Origin: Leptospira hartskeerlii
GTDB taxonomy: Bacteria; Spirochaetota; Leptospiria; Leptospirales; Leptospiraceae
DNA: 64,000 nucleotides
NCBI RefSeq assembly: GCF_002811475.1
Contig: NZ_NPDL01000001.1
Coordinates: 1-64,000 of the forward strand
Direction of reading: 5' to 3'
Below are positions 42,545-52,160 of the stretch, one piece after another (position 1 is the first letter of the stretch; each line of letters starts with the position of its first letter). A program made the translations under genes and the position numbers. The notes under the pieces were generated by a model. That model ran no database searches and had not been told where the DNA came from. It saw only the letters and a list, made by a program, of their open reading frames with translations.

Positions 42545-43035
42545 TGGGATGGATAGCCAGACATTTTGATTATCTGATTTTTGCTGCGCTGGCTTTGTCC
42601 GGCCTTTCCTATCTTTATATACTTCTTACTCGAAATAGAAGACACGATTCTAAATCAGTGGTTCATTATAATATTCCCTCGGATGAACCTGTGAGTTTCG
42701 ATCCGAATGAAAAACCCAAAAAGAAAGAACCTAAAGTAAATGTTCTAGAAGTTTTCGATTATAACGGGATCAAGATCATGCATGAGAACGGAATGTATAC
42801 CGTGAATCATGCGGGAGAGATCCAAGTTTACGGTTCTTGGCAAGAACTTCCTTCCAGATACCAGGCAATGGTCAAGGAAATGGACAAATCTTCTATAGGG
42901 CAAAAGAAGAAGGGAAACTATTATATGGAAGTCCTAAATGGAACTTACTATGTGATCTTTCCGGATGGCAAAAAGCATAAGTATCCCAAGTTTGAAGATA
43001 TTCCGGAAAAGATCAGAAAGGCATTGGGTTACTGA
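42544..43035 (+). CDS. Hypothetical one-pass membrane protein
   Basis: A 163-residue protein with an N-terminal membrane helix (about 9-29, YLIFAALALSGLSYLYILL), a basic Lys-rich linker (KPKKKEPKVN) and a C-terminal beta region with repeated short motifs: IKIMHENGMYTVNHAGEIQVYGSWQELPSRYQAM, then YYMEVLNGTYYVIFPDGKKHKYPKFEDIPEKIRKAL. The two halves look like a duplicated strand-turn-helix unit ending in PxxYQ / PEKIRK. The family is not recognised. Start ATG at 42544 (a GTG at 42541 is also possible). Confidence 0.6.
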   Translation: MGWIARHFDYLIFAALALSGLSYLYILLTRNRRHDSKSVVHYNIPSDEPVSFDPNEKPKKKEPKVNVLEVFDYNGIKIMHENGMYTVNHAGEIQVYGSWQELPSRYQAMVKEMDKSSIGQKKKGNYYMEVLNGTYYVIFPDGKKHKYPKFEDIPEKIRKALGY

Positions 43036-43038
43036 TCT

Positions 43039-43980
43039 GTGCGGTTTCGGATTTCTTATCTACTAACATTCTTTCTATTTCAATGTAATTCTTATTTCGA
43101 ATCCGTTTTGGATCCGACCGAATTAAGAATGCCTGCAGACGGTAAATCAGTTGCTGTTCTAAAAATTTCGAATCCACTCTTGGGTGCAAAAGATCATTTC
43201 CTATGGGAAAATATAGATCCTGAATTACTTAAACTTCTCTCGAACGAAAAAAATGAAAGAGAAGACGTCTTACGTGTGCAAGTAGGGAAGGTCCCCGTAA
43301 ATATTACGATCCGAACTGAAAAAGGCAAAACGGTCCAGATTTCCCTGTTCAGTAGAGATGGGGATTTTGATCAGGATGGATTTCCTGATTCTGCGGAGCT
43401 TAGAACAGAATCGGATCGTCAGGCGTTTCGGGAATGGTTTGTAAGGATCTCTTTATCTCAATATTTAAAGGAGAATTCCTCTTGGAACCTGAAGGAAAGG
43501 GATTGCAGCGGATTGATCCGTTTCGCATATAAGGAGTCTTTAAAGGCTCATACCCAGGAGTGGCAAACTAGGACAGGGATCTTATTGGATAAAAATTTAC
43601 CCGATGTCCGGGAATTTAATTACCCGGATATACCCTATATTGGTAAAAATTTATTTCGGACCGGTGAAGGAAAATTCGGAGAATTTGCAGACGCAGAAAG
43701 TTTGGAAAAGTTCCATACTTCCTTTGTTTCCAAAGAGCTGGAGTCCGGACGAGCGGGAGATATTCTCTTTTTTAGATCGGATCGTGGAGTCGGAACAAAT
43801 TTCCATTCTATGATCCTACTTGAGGGAGAAGGCATGAATCCTCAGCTTTTATATCATACAGGTTCGGATCGAGGTATCAAATTGATCCGAGCAAAAGAAT
43901 TGGAAAGAAGTGTGTTGTTTTCCCCGGAAAAGAATAATCGAAATTTTCTTGGGGTTTATAGATTTCGGATTTTAGAATAG
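43039..43980 (+). CDS. DUF1175 (YfaT-like) protein
   Basis: A 313-residue exported protein. The signal ends near LTFFLFQC, possibly a lipobox. A beta domain ([16 protein letters not shown], then [41 protein letters not shown]) is followed by an NlpC/P60-like region: [17 protein letters not shown] (Cys-containing), then RAGDILFFR and FHSMILLEG (His). These are the features of DUF1175, whose E. coli member YfaT is encoded with the alpha-2-macroglobulin YfaS. A possible Cys/His peptidoglycan hydrolase role is my inference. It starts 3 nt after the previous gene. Confidence 0.75.
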   Translation: MRFRISYLLTFFLFQCNSYFESVLDPTELRMPADGKSVAVLKISNPLLGAKDHFLWENIDPELLKLLSNEKNEREDVLRVQVGKVPVNITIRTEKGKTVQISLFSRDGDFDQDGFPDSAELRTESDRQAFREWFVRISLSQYLKENSSWNLKERDCSGLIRFAYKESLKAHTQEWQTRTGILLDKNLPDVREFNYPDIPYIGKNLFRTGEGKFGEFADAESLEKFHTSFVSKELESGRAGDILFFRSDRGVGTNFHSMILLEGEGMNPQLLYHTGSDRGIKLIRAKELERSVLFSPEKNNRNFLGVYRFRILE

Positions 43981-43990
43981 GAATTTCAGA

Positions 43991-46900
43991 ATGAGAACTC
44001 GTGTATCGGATCGTAAAAAGATAATATTCTCTTTTCTCGCAATTTTGATCTCTGTATTAGGTTTATTTTATGTGAAACCGAATTTGTTCGGTTCCGCTGC
44101 ATTTTATCTGGGAACGGATAGAAGTTTCGGTTCTGGTGAAAACGCTTATGTGAATCTGGAGGGGAATGGAACGGTAAATTACGAATTTAGAGTATATAAG
44201 ATCGCAGATCCTCAAGCGTTCCTGACCAAAAAAGTAAAAGAAAGATTGGTCCAAGAGAATAATGACGGAGCATTCGGAAATCCGATCGCTTTATTTACAA
44301 GAACTGTTGATAAATTCAGAAACGATTTCCGCAAAGTCGCCAGAAAAGAATTCAATTCCAAGACAAGGTCCGAGCTTAAAAAAACATTAGGAATTGATTA
44401 TGAAAAGCCTAATGAAGAAAAGACTCTCGCAATCCCTGCTATTTTGAAAGACCAGGAATTGGTCGCTACATTCTCCGTTCCAACAGTTACTTCTTTTTGG
44501 GCATATCGTAGGATCCCTGTTCCGATCCGAGATAATGGTGTTTACCTTGTAGAAGGTGTTTCCGGATCTCAATTGGCTTATACAATTCTGATCAAATCAG
44601 GTTTGAATTTTTTAGTTAAACAATCGGATGCAGAGACGTTCGTTTATGTGGGCCGCAAAGATAGTGGAGATCCGGTTTCCGATGTGGATCTCACTCTTTT
44701 TAATTTGGAGAGTGGCCAATCATTTCAAACAGGAAAAACAGGTTCTGATGGAACTTATTTTTATAAAGGAAGAAGTCCTGTAAAAGGTTTGGTTCTTGCT
44801 CATAAGAATGGAGAATATTCAGTTTCCGATCCTGAATTTTATTCCAGTTCTTTTTACGGAGAAGGTGGGCCAAGAGCTTACATCTATACGGATCGTCCTG
44901 TGTATAGACCTGGAGATACTGTTTATTTTAAGGGAATTGTTAGAAACTTCTCTCAAGATGATTATAAAACTATTTCAGGCGCAGGTGTGATCGCAGTTGC
45001 AAGCGAGCAGGGAGAAACTTCTATCCCAAGTGTTCCTATCAATATCTCAGGAGACAACGGAACTTTTTCAGGAGAATTTGTAGTCCCTGAATCTGAAAGT
45101 ACAACTCTTGGAAATTATTCTCTTATATTAAATTTCCATGATAAAACATTCCAAACTGAATTTGCTGTGGAGGCTTATAAAAAACCTACCTTTTTGGTTT
45201 CAGTATCCGTTCCTAAATCCAATTATTTACAAAGGGAAGAAGTAAACGCTCTTGTAAAGGCAAGATATTATTACGGCCAACCAGTTGCAGGGCAAGAAGT
45301 TGCTTATAGAGTGTTTCGTAGACCTAAATTCGATTATTCTCCTGTTGGAACGATCAACTTTGACGCTTCTTCCGATTATTTGGAACAGTCCGGTCAAAGT
45401 GATAAACAAGAATTGGTTTTGGATGGAAAAGGAAAGTTAGATTCTAAAGGGCAATATTCTATCAGCTTCAAACCTGATAAATCGGATGCAGATTCCGTTT
45501 ATACGGTAATTGCTTCCGTTCAAGCTGAGGATATGACCTTGGATGGATCAGCTTCCTTCTCCGTGAATCGAAGCGCATTCTTTGTTAGGATCTCCAAAGA
45601 TAATTCAGTCTACGAGCCAGGCAAAGAAGCAAAGTTAACGGTAAGTTTGATTGCTTATGATAAAACTTTGAGTGAAGTAGAACGCCAGAAAATGGTGGGA
45701 AACCGAAATGTGGATCTCATACTTTATAATAGAGATATTCAATTTGTAAAAGAAGCAAATCGTTCTAAAATTTCTTCTTTGTCTGTGATGACTTCTGCTT
45801 CTGGTGTAGGGACGGCTTCTTTCACAATTCCTAAAAGAGGTCAATTTGTTTTGGTCGCTGAGACCAAAGATCCGAGTGGTAATCTTACTAAGTCAGAGAC
45901 ATTCTTCTGGGCTTCTTCTGTTTCTGATTCCATTGAAATTCCTTTCAAAGATATTACTCTAAAACCAGGTAAGGATATTTATTCTGTAGGAGACACTGCT
46001 GAGATCCTTGTTTTAAGTCCTGTTTCCAACGGACATATGATCTTAACTTTAGAAGGAAATCGGATCTTCAAAAAAGAAGTGGTTAAGATGAAAGGGAATG
46101 CTTTGAAATACGCGGTCCCGATCACTGCGGAGATGAGCCCGAATTTCACATTATCAGCAGTTCAATTTTCAGGAAATGACGTTTATAAAAGCCAAGTAAG
46201 AGTGGTTGCTCCTCCTGAGCAGAAATTTTTGAAAGTGGCCCTGGAACCGGGACGTAAGGTATATCGTCCCGGCGATAAAGCGGAGATCCGCTTGAAAACT
46301 ACAGGCCTGGGTGGTAATGGAGTTTCTGCAGAAGTTTCTCTCGCAATTGTTGACGAGGCTATTTATCAGATCAAAGAGGAGAAGACCCCGAATATAGGAA
46401 CATTCTTCTACCATCCAAGAAGGAATAACGTGCAGACTACTTTGGCATCCGCTTATAAGTTTTTCGGTTATTCCGAGAATAAAAGATTAAAATTGGCCTT
46501 GGGTAAAAAGGGAGACTCCGTTTATTCTGCAATGAAAAACGAGGACCAGGCCCGAGATCGTTTTAAAGACACAAGTTATTGGAATGCAAAAGTAAAAACA
46601 GGACCCGATGGAACTGCAACAGTTAGTTTTAATCTTCCGGATAATTTGACTTCTTGGAGAGTGACTGCGATTGCAATCACTCCTGATACCAAAGTAGGAA
46701 GAGGACAAACAAGTTTTGTTACTAAAAAAGACCTGATGATCTTAGGTGGAATGCCTAGATTTATCATAAAAGGAGAAACGCAAAAAGTTTCCGCTACGAT
46801 TTCGAATCAATCTCCAACCAAACTTCCTATCAAAGTTACGGTAAAAGCAGAAGGCGCAAAAGTTTTAGGAAACTCTGAAACTACGATCAATTTAGAGCCT

Positions 46901-48610
46901 GGTCAAAACCAATCTCTTCATTTCGATGTGCAAACAGTTGCGGATCCTAAGATCAAATCTGCAAAGATCAGTATTCTTGCTGCAGGTTCCGGCTACCAAG
47001 ATCTATTAAAAACAGAAATTCCACTCAAGACATGGGGATTACCTAAAACTATTTCGGATAGTTTAGGAATGGAAGAAGGAGAACATTCAGGAGTTCTAAA
47101 CTTAGAAGCGCCTAAAGAATTAGGAGATCCTCGTTTGGAAGTCCGACTGAGCCCAGCTTCTTTACCTGCTCTAAGACAATCTTTGGATTATCTTGCGGAT
47201 TATCCTTATGGCTGTGTGGAACAAACTATGAGCAGATTCTATCCTCTTTTATCCGCTCAGAAGGCCGGCTTCATCAATGAAAGACTTAGGAAAGAACTTC
47301 CTAAAATGATAGATGTTGGACTAAAAAGAGTGTCGGAACTCCAACGAACAGATGGCGGATTTGGCTGGTTCGAGGGTGGAGTAGAAAGTGATGTTCTAAT
47401 GTCCGCTTATGTTTATAGAGGTTTGGCGGTTAGTCAGAAAAACGGAGCTAAAGTTTCTGCTCCGGTATTGAATAGAGCAAGAGCCTATCTCTATGATGTT
47501 TTAGGAAAAGGAGATCTTACTCCTAATGCAAAAGCGTATATTATATTCTCCTTAAGTGAAGGTGGAAATGTAGAAGATTCTATTGTAGATGGCCTGGTAA
47601 AATCTTCTACAAAACTAAATCAATACGGACAGGCGCTTCTTGCATTAACTTTGGCTAATAAAGGAAAGAAGGCAGAAGCTTCTACCTGGTTTAAAAAAGG
47701 AGTCGAGAGTAGCGGATTTGGCAAAAAGCCTTTCTTCAAACTTACTTCTTACGGTAAAAATCCTCGTTGGGAAGAAGATAGGATCGAAACGATTTCCGCA
47801 CTTTTGAGCGCAGGCGTTCGATTAGGAGAAGATAAAGTAATTCTTGCAAATCTTGCTTCTTCCCTTTTATCCAATCGTATTGAATTAGCTTGGAATAATT
47901 CGAGAGATACTTCCGCAGCGGTATTGGCATTATCCGAGTTTTTAGTTTCCGTTCGTGAATCCGAAACTCCTGCAAATGTAGAGATTGTATTAAATGGAAC
48001 CAGCTTAAAAACCGTGACTCTTCCTCCTAAGTCGGAGCAAGGAGAATTGTATAAGATCCCGATCCCTTCTGAGCTGATCCGATCCGGGCCAAATAAGGTA
48101 GAAGTGAAGAAGAAGGACGGGCCTGTACTTTATGCAACTGCTTCCCTGTATTACACGGATCGAAGTAAAAAGATACAAGCATACTCCAATGGTATTAAAG
48201 TAAAACGAACTTACTATAAGTTGAAAGTGGATTCGAATAATATCACTCCTGTAGAATCTAAAACTTTCCAACCGGGAGATTTGGTAATGGTCGAAGTCTC
48301 CGTTCAGAAAGAGGGCGATGCAGATTCATATTACCAAATAGAAGACTCTCTATTACCTGGATTCTCTTTCTTACAAAGAGATGCAGAGTATTATGCAGGC
48401 GATCTAAAGATGGAATATTTAAGCCGTCAGATCTATGATGATAGAGCTATCTTCTTTGTTGGAGGTCCTACAAAAGAATTTAAGGTTAGATATTTCATTC
48501 GAGCGGAAGTAGGTGGGAAGTATAAGGTAATCCCTGCCAGAGCTTCCTTAATGTATTATTCAGAAGTAACAGGAGCAAGTTCAGACGATGAAATCAACGT
48601 GGGTCAATAA
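43991..48610 (+). CDS. Bacterial alpha-2-macroglobulin with thioester motif
   Basis: A 1539-residue periplasmic macroglobulin. An N-terminal hydrophobic segment (about 10-29) has no lipobox Cys, so it is secreted or membrane-anchored. Macroglobulin-like beta domains repeat through the first 900 residues (AYIYTDRPVYRPGDTVYFKG near 296; GRKVYRPGDKAEIRLK near 755). The SWRVTAIAITP block near 890 marks the A2M family domain. The thioester motif YPYGCVEQ has Cys1075 and Gln1078, followed by the alpha-six-barrel TED domain (LQRTDGGFGWFEGG). Such proteins trap foreign proteases. The 3' end overlaps the next gene by 23 bp. Confidence 0.95.
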   Translation: MRTRVSDRKKIIFSFLAILISVLGLFYVKPNLFGSAAFYLGTDRSFGSGENAYVNLEGNGTVNYEFRVYKIADPQAFLTKKVKERLVQENNDGAFGNPIALFTRTVDKFRNDFRKVARKEFNSKTRSELKKTLGIDYEKPNEEKTLAIPAILKDQELVATFSVPTVTSFWAYRRIPVPIRDNGVYLVEGVSGSQLAYTILIKSGLNFLVKQSDAETFVYVGRKDSGDPVSDVDLTLFNLESGQSFQTGKTGSDGTYFYKGRSPVKGLVLAHKNGEYSVSDPEFYSSSFYGEGGPRAYIYTDRPVYRPGDTVYFKGIVRNFSQDDYKTISGAGVIAVASEQGETSIPSVPINISGDNGTFSGEFVVPESESTTLGNYSLILNFHDKTFQTEFAVEAYKKPTFLVSVSVPKSNYLQREEVNALVKARYYYGQPVAGQEVAYRVFRRPKFDYSPVGTINFDASSDYLEQSGQSDKQELVLDGKGKLDSKGQYSISFKPDKSDADSVYTVIASVQAEDMTLDGSASFSVNRSAFFVRISKDNSVYEPGKEAKLTVSLIAYDKTLSEVERQKMVGNRNVDLILYNRDIQFVKEANRSKISSLSVMTSASGVGTASFTIPKRGQFVLVAETKDPSGNLTKSETFFWASSVSDSIEIPFKDITLKPGKDIYSVGDTAEILVLSPVSNGHMILTLEGNRIFKKEVVKMKGNALKYAVPITAEMSPNFTLSAVQFSGNDVYKSQVRVVAPPEQKFLKVALEPGRKVYRPGDKAEIRLKTTGLGGNGVSAEVSLAIVDEAIYQIKEEKTPNIGTFFYHPRRNNVQTTLASAYKFFGYSENKRLKLALGKKGDSVYSAMKNEDQARDRFKDTSYWNAKVKTGPDGTATVSFNLPDNLTSWRVTAIAITPDTKVGRGQTSFVTKKDLMILGGMPRFIIKGETQKVSATISNQSPTKLPIKVTVKAEGAKVLGNSETTINLEPGQNQSLHFDVQTVADPKIKSAKISILAAGSGYQDLLKTEIPLKTWGLPKTISDSLGMEEGEHSGVLNLEAPKELGDPRLEVRLSPASLPALRQSLDYLADYPYGCVEQTMSRFYPLLSAQKAGFINERLRKELPKMIDVGLKRVSELQRTDGGFGWFEGGVESDVLMSAYVYRGLAVSQKNGAKVSAPVLNRARAYLYDVLGKGDLTPNAKAYIIFSLSEGGNVEDSIVDGLVKSSTKLNQYGQALLALTLANKGKKAEASTWFKKGVESSGFGKKPFFKLTSYGKNPRWEEDRIETISALLSAGVRLGEDKVILANLASSLLSNRIELAWNNSRDTSAAVLALSEFLVSVRESETPANVEIVLNGTSLKTVTLPPKSEQGELYKIPIPSELIRSGPNKVEVKKKDGPVLYATASLYYTDRSKKIQAYSNGIKVKRTYYKLKVDSNNITPVESKTFQPGDLVMVEVSVQKEGDADSYYQIEDSLLPGFSFLQRDAEYYAGDLKMEYLSRQIYDDRAIFFVGGPTKEFKVRYFIRAEVGGKYKVIPARASLMYYSEVTGASSDDEINVGQ

Positions 48611-49259
48611 TTTACTCCTAAGTTTACTTTTACTTTTTGGGTCTGCTTCGTTCGCACAGACGGTAACTATCGATTCTCCTCATGGCGGATTTACCACGGA
48701 AAGGATCCAAACTGTTTCCGGCTCAGTTAGTGGAAACTTGGAAAAAGCGACTATCGTAATCAATGGAATCCCGCAGATGATCCGCTTACAGGGTGGAAAA
48801 TTTTCTTTGAGCACTGTAGTTGCTCCTGGAACAAATCTGATAGAAGTCAAAGCGGGTAACGCAAGCGATCGAGTTTCCTTTTTCGCTGCTGTTCCACCTC
48901 GAGATATCAAAGTAGTTTTAACCTGGGACACTGCGACAGATGTGGATCTTTGGGTTTTGGATCCTACCGGGGAAAAATGTTTTTATTCAAATCGCTCTAC
49001 TAAGTCTGGAGGGAATTTGGATGTGGACATAACAGATGGATATGGTCCGGAAACTTTTACCATGTCCAAGGCACTACCCGGGAATTATTCCATACAAGTG
49101 CAGTATTACGGATCTTATGATAAACCGATCACCAGAGTGAATGTATATGTGGTCTTGAATGAAGGAAAACCGAACGAAAAAAGAAAACAATTTCAGTTCG
49201 TGATGACCCGTTCCCAACAAGTATACCATATCGCGAATTTTGAGATAGATCCTGACTGA
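48588..49259 (+). CDS. DUF2135 (YfaP-like) periplasmic protein
   Basis: A 223-residue exported protein (signal NNLLLSLLLLFGSASFAQ). An Ig-like or CARDB-like beta region (VTIDSPHGGFTTERIQTVSG) precedes a DUF2135 domain: VVLTWDTATDVDLWVLDPTGEKCFYSN, GGNLDVDITDGYGPETFTM, and ALPGNYSIQVQYYG. E. coli YfaP has the same domain and lies in the yfaS cluster. The fold is thought to be a jelly-roll that may bind the macroglobulin partner; no activity is known. The start lies inside the macroglobulin gene, so translation is coupled. Confidence 0.85.
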   Translation: MKSTWVNNLLLSLLLLFGSASFAQTVTIDSPHGGFTTERIQTVSGSVSGNLEKATIVINGIPQMIRLQGGKFSLSTVVAPGTNLIEVKAGNASDRVSFFAAVPPRDIKVVLTWDTATDVDLWVLDPTGEKCFYSNRSTKSGGNLDVDITDGYGPETFTMSKALPGNYSIQVQYYGSYDKPITRVNVYVVLNEGKPNEKRKQFQFVMTRSQQVYHIANFEIDPD

Positions 49260-49264
49260 TCAGA

Positions 49265-50359
49265 ATGAATTCCAAAATATATTATAAAATCGGAATTTTA
49301 TCTGCTGCTATCCTTCTTTGCACAGCCGAGGTACAAGCAGCTCCTAAATTTTCCTATTCCTATCTGGATGAAGCCGTAAAAGAATTCGAATCTAAAAATT
49401 CATTATCTTCTGTAGTTTTAATGGAGATGGGTTCCGGAAAAGTAGAATACATCTACAGGCCGGAGATGGCTGTTTCGAAAAAACTGCCTCCAGGTTCTTT
49501 GGTAAAAACCTTCTCCGCTTTAACTTTATTGAAATACAAAGATAAGTTCGGATTTTCTCCGGAAAAGAAAGTTTTATGCAAAGGAAGATTTTATCCCTCG
49601 GAAAATTTAACTCCTACTAAATCTGATCTAAACACTTTACATTTACCTCAAGATGAAAAAGGAAAAGAATACTTAAGATGTTCCTTGGCAAAAGGTCATG
49701 GAGAAATGGATCTCAGATCTGCTTTAGTTCAGTCTTGTAATGTATATTTTCTAACGAGTGCTTCTTCCGATCCTGATCTATTCTATTCTAAGCTGTATGA
49801 AGATTGGAGTTTAGGAAAATCCACAAAGTCCAGATTGGATTCTTATATTGAACCTTCCGACTCAAATTTTACTTCTATCAGCCTACTTCGCAAAGTAGTT
49901 GCTTCTATTGGGGAAGGTGGACTTCTTCTGAGCCCTTTGAAAATTTCGCAATTGTATTCATCAATTTGGAAAGAAGGCCCAAGACTTTCTCCTTATTGGG
50001 GAGCAAGTCAAGAGCCAATCAGATCGGAAGAAAATCCTTATTCTGGAAAAGACTTAAGATGGATCTCTTCTGTTCTTTCTGAAGTTCCAAAAACCGGAAC
50101 ATTAAAGGACTTACATATTTCTGAAAAAGGAAACTTAGAAATTCTGGGCGGTAAAACCGGGACCGGAACTAAATTTATGCATAAATATGAAACGCATGGA
50201 TGGACAGTATTATCTTTTCGTAAAGATCAGAAATCATATGTGCTGACCGTTTTTGTGGAGAATGGCTCCGGGGGAAATCAGGCTAAATCATTAGCTGCGG
50301 TTCTTTTGGATAAGATCGATTCTAAAAGTAAAGATTCTGCAATAAAATCGGGTAAATAA
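49265..50359 (+). CDS. PBP-like transpeptidase-fold protein of the A2M locus
   Basis: A 364-residue exported protein (signal YYKIGILSAAILLCTAEVQA). It carries all three penicillin-binding motifs: SLVK with Ser78 and Lys81, SCN at 157-159, and GGKTGTGT with Lys297. It is shorter than a full class A or B PBP and has no glycosyltransferase domain. The position matches that of YfaQ (DUF2300) in the E. coli cluster, but I read it as a transpeptidase-fold protein. The pairing of a PBP with A2M recalls pbpC-yfhM. Cys105, Cys139 and Cys158 may form disulfides. Confidence 0.75.
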   Translation: MNSKIYYKIGILSAAILLCTAEVQAAPKFSYSYLDEAVKEFESKNSLSSVVLMEMGSGKVEYIYRPEMAVSKKLPPGSLVKTFSALTLLKYKDKFGFSPEKKVLCKGRFYPSENLTPTKSDLNTLHLPQDEKGKEYLRCSLAKGHGEMDLRSALVQSCNVYFLTSASSDPDLFYSKLYEDWSLGKSTKSRLDSYIEPSDSNFTSISLLRKVVASIGEGGLLLSPLKISQLYSSIWKEGPRLSPYWGASQEPIRSEENPYSGKDLRWISSVLSEVPKTGTLKDLHISEKGNLEILGGKTGTGTKFMHKYETHGWTVLSFRKDQKSYVLTVFVENGSGGNQAKSLAAVLLDKIDSKSKDSAIKSGK

Positions 50360-50360
50360 A

Positions 50361-52160
50361 ATGAGAACTTGCATCCAAATTTTCAAAACAAAAATACTTC
50401 CTAAGATTAAATCTTCTTTCTCAAAAGAATCTTTGGAAAATTTAAAGACCGGATTTAAGGAAAACATATTAAAAGATCCTAAAGTTGGAGTTCCGACCGG
50501 CGCAGGAATCGTTTTCCTCGCGATTGGATTTTATCTTTCTTTTAAAGGATATTCCATAGATTCGTCCATAAAAGATCCTGCTCTTCTAATTCCTAAAAAA
50601 GCAAGCGTACTTGTAGAAGTATATCGTCCTGAAGAGTTTGTAGAAGATCTTGAAAAAACGAATTTAGGAAGAGAACTTTCCGAAGATGGCACTTTCCAAA
50701 AAATCCTAACCTTACCTGAACTCAGAAAGATCAGCTCCGTTCTTTATTTATTAGAAGCAAAAGCAGGAGTCATGACCAAACCATCCAGGCTCGCAGCTTT
50801 ATTCGATGGACCAGTTGCCGCCGCCACCTTTCCTAAATCTAATTTTTTACTTGTAGGAAAGGCGAGTGCAAGCTCCAAGTTGGGAGTGAGTTTGATCACC
50901 GCATTCAAGGGAGAAAAGATAGTAATTAAAGAAACTCCTAAAGAAGAAAAGCCCCAAACACCTCCACAAACAGAAGAAGGATATGATACTCCTACGGGCT
51001 CACAGACCACACATTCTGCGGATGATTTTGCAGATCAATTTGCAGCGGGCTCTGAAAAATTCGGAAACTTGGAGGCGTTTAAATACGAATTCGGTTCCGG
51101 AAAAATTTTAGCGATCGTATTAGGAGATTTTATTATTCTCACTGATTCAGAAGATCTATTAGAAAAATCTTTAGATCTGGCTTCTTCCGCTAATAATGAT
51201 TCTTTAGGTAACCAAAGTGGTTTTGATATTCTAAGAAAAGAAGCTTCTAAAAAAGAAAATAAGGTCCTGTTCTATGCTGGAACCGATTCTTTGATCGCAC
51301 CATTTCTTAAACCTTCATTCGGGAATTCGGGAGCTGCTTTACTTTTAGGTTGGGAAACTGCAAAAAATCTGGAAGGAAAAGTTTATAAGATTGGCGGAGA
51401 TAAAAACCAAGTAGTTAGTTCCGGTCCTGTTCTTTCGAAGGTCATACCTCGAGAAACGAATTTAGTATTTTATTCGGAAGAATTAAAACCATCCGAAGTT
51501 TGGAAATCTTTAGAATCAATAAGCGGAGAATGGGAGGAGTTCGGAGAGGGTTTAAATGCATTCGGCAAAAATGCAGGGATCCATGAACAATACTTCGGTT
51601 CTGAAAAAGGGATCGCTCTAAGCTTTAACGGATTAGAATATAAATCCGGAATGGTCTATCCAAGATTTGGGATCTCTTTGCCGGCTTCCGTTCCAGATGA
51701 TAAACTTTTAAAAGCAATTTTCAAAGTTGGAAATCCTATCAAAGTTTCTTATCAAAATACGAACTTAGAATCTTATCCTCTGAGGAAAGGCGGCTTCTAT
51801 ACTCCTGCTTCTTTGAAAGTGGGAAATTGGAAATACTTAGCCTCCGATAGAAAAAGTGCAGAAGAAACAGTTTCTTCAGGAAATGGAAATCGACCGAACC
51901 AAGCGGATCTATTCTCTTCCGGTCCTGCAAAAGAATTAGCGTATTACCCTCATCATTTAGTGGTTCGTGTTCCAGGAATTCTGGAAGATCTCAAAAGTTT
52001 CTATTTATACGGAGCGGAAGGTTCTCCCGAATATACCTCCAAAACAATCGATCGAGATGTGCAACCAATCCTGGATAAACTCAAAGTTTTTGAAAGATTA
52101 GTGATCTCTTTTGGTTCTGGAAAAGAAGGAGAAGATTGGGGTAAACTAAAGGTTTTTTAA
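50361..52160 (+). CDS. DUF2138 (YfaA-like) membrane-anchored protein
   Basis: A 599-residue protein. A basic N-terminus (about 1-45) precedes one membrane helix (GVPTGAGIVFLAIGFYLSF), then a large periplasmic part. It contains LIPKKASVLVEVYRPEEFVEDL, LYLLEAKAGVM, a Pro/Glu-rich linker (ETPKEEKPQTPPQTEEG) and repeats of FGSGKILAIVLGDFIILTDSEDLLEKSL. Gene order and several blocks fit DUF2138, the YfaA family, whose role is unknown. It starts 1 nt after the PBP-like gene. Its stop overlaps the convergent stop by 4 bp (TTAA). Confidence 0.6.
   Translation: MRTCIQIFKTKILPKIKSSFSKESLENLKTGFKENILKDPKVGVPTGAGIVFLAIGFYLSFKGYSIDSSIKDPALLIPKKASVLVEVYRPEEFVEDLEKTNLGRELSEDGTFQKILTLPELRKISSVLYLLEAKAGVMTKPSRLAALFDGPVAAATFPKSNFLLVGKASASSKLGVSLITAFKGEKIVIKETPKEEKPQTPPQTEEGYDTPTGSQTTHSADDFADQFAAGSEKFGNLEAFKYEFGSGKILAIVLGDFIILTDSEDLLEKSLDLASSANNDSLGNQSGFDILRKEASKKENKVLFYAGTDSLIAPFLKPSFGNSGAALLLGWETAKNLEGKVYKIGGDKNQVVSSGPVLSKVIPRETNLVFYSEELKPSEVWKSLESISGEWEEFGEGLNAFGKNAGIHEQYFGSEKGIALSFNGLEYKSGMVYPRFGISLPASVPDDKLLKAIFKVGNPIKVSYQNTNLESYPLRKGGFYTPASLKVGNWKYLASDRKSAEETVSSGNGNRPNQADLFSSGPAKELAYYPHHLVVRVPGILEDLKSFYLYGAEGSPEYTSKTIDRDVQPILDKLKVFERLVISFGSGKEGEDWGKLKVF

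Noticed and set aside
43991..48610. Idea that the alpha-2-macroglobulin was acquired from an animal host
   Set aside because: Its neighbours (DUF1175, DUF2135, DUF2138, PBP-like) belong to the bacterial A2M setting, and base usage looks like that of adjacent genes, so a bacterial lineage is the simpler reading.
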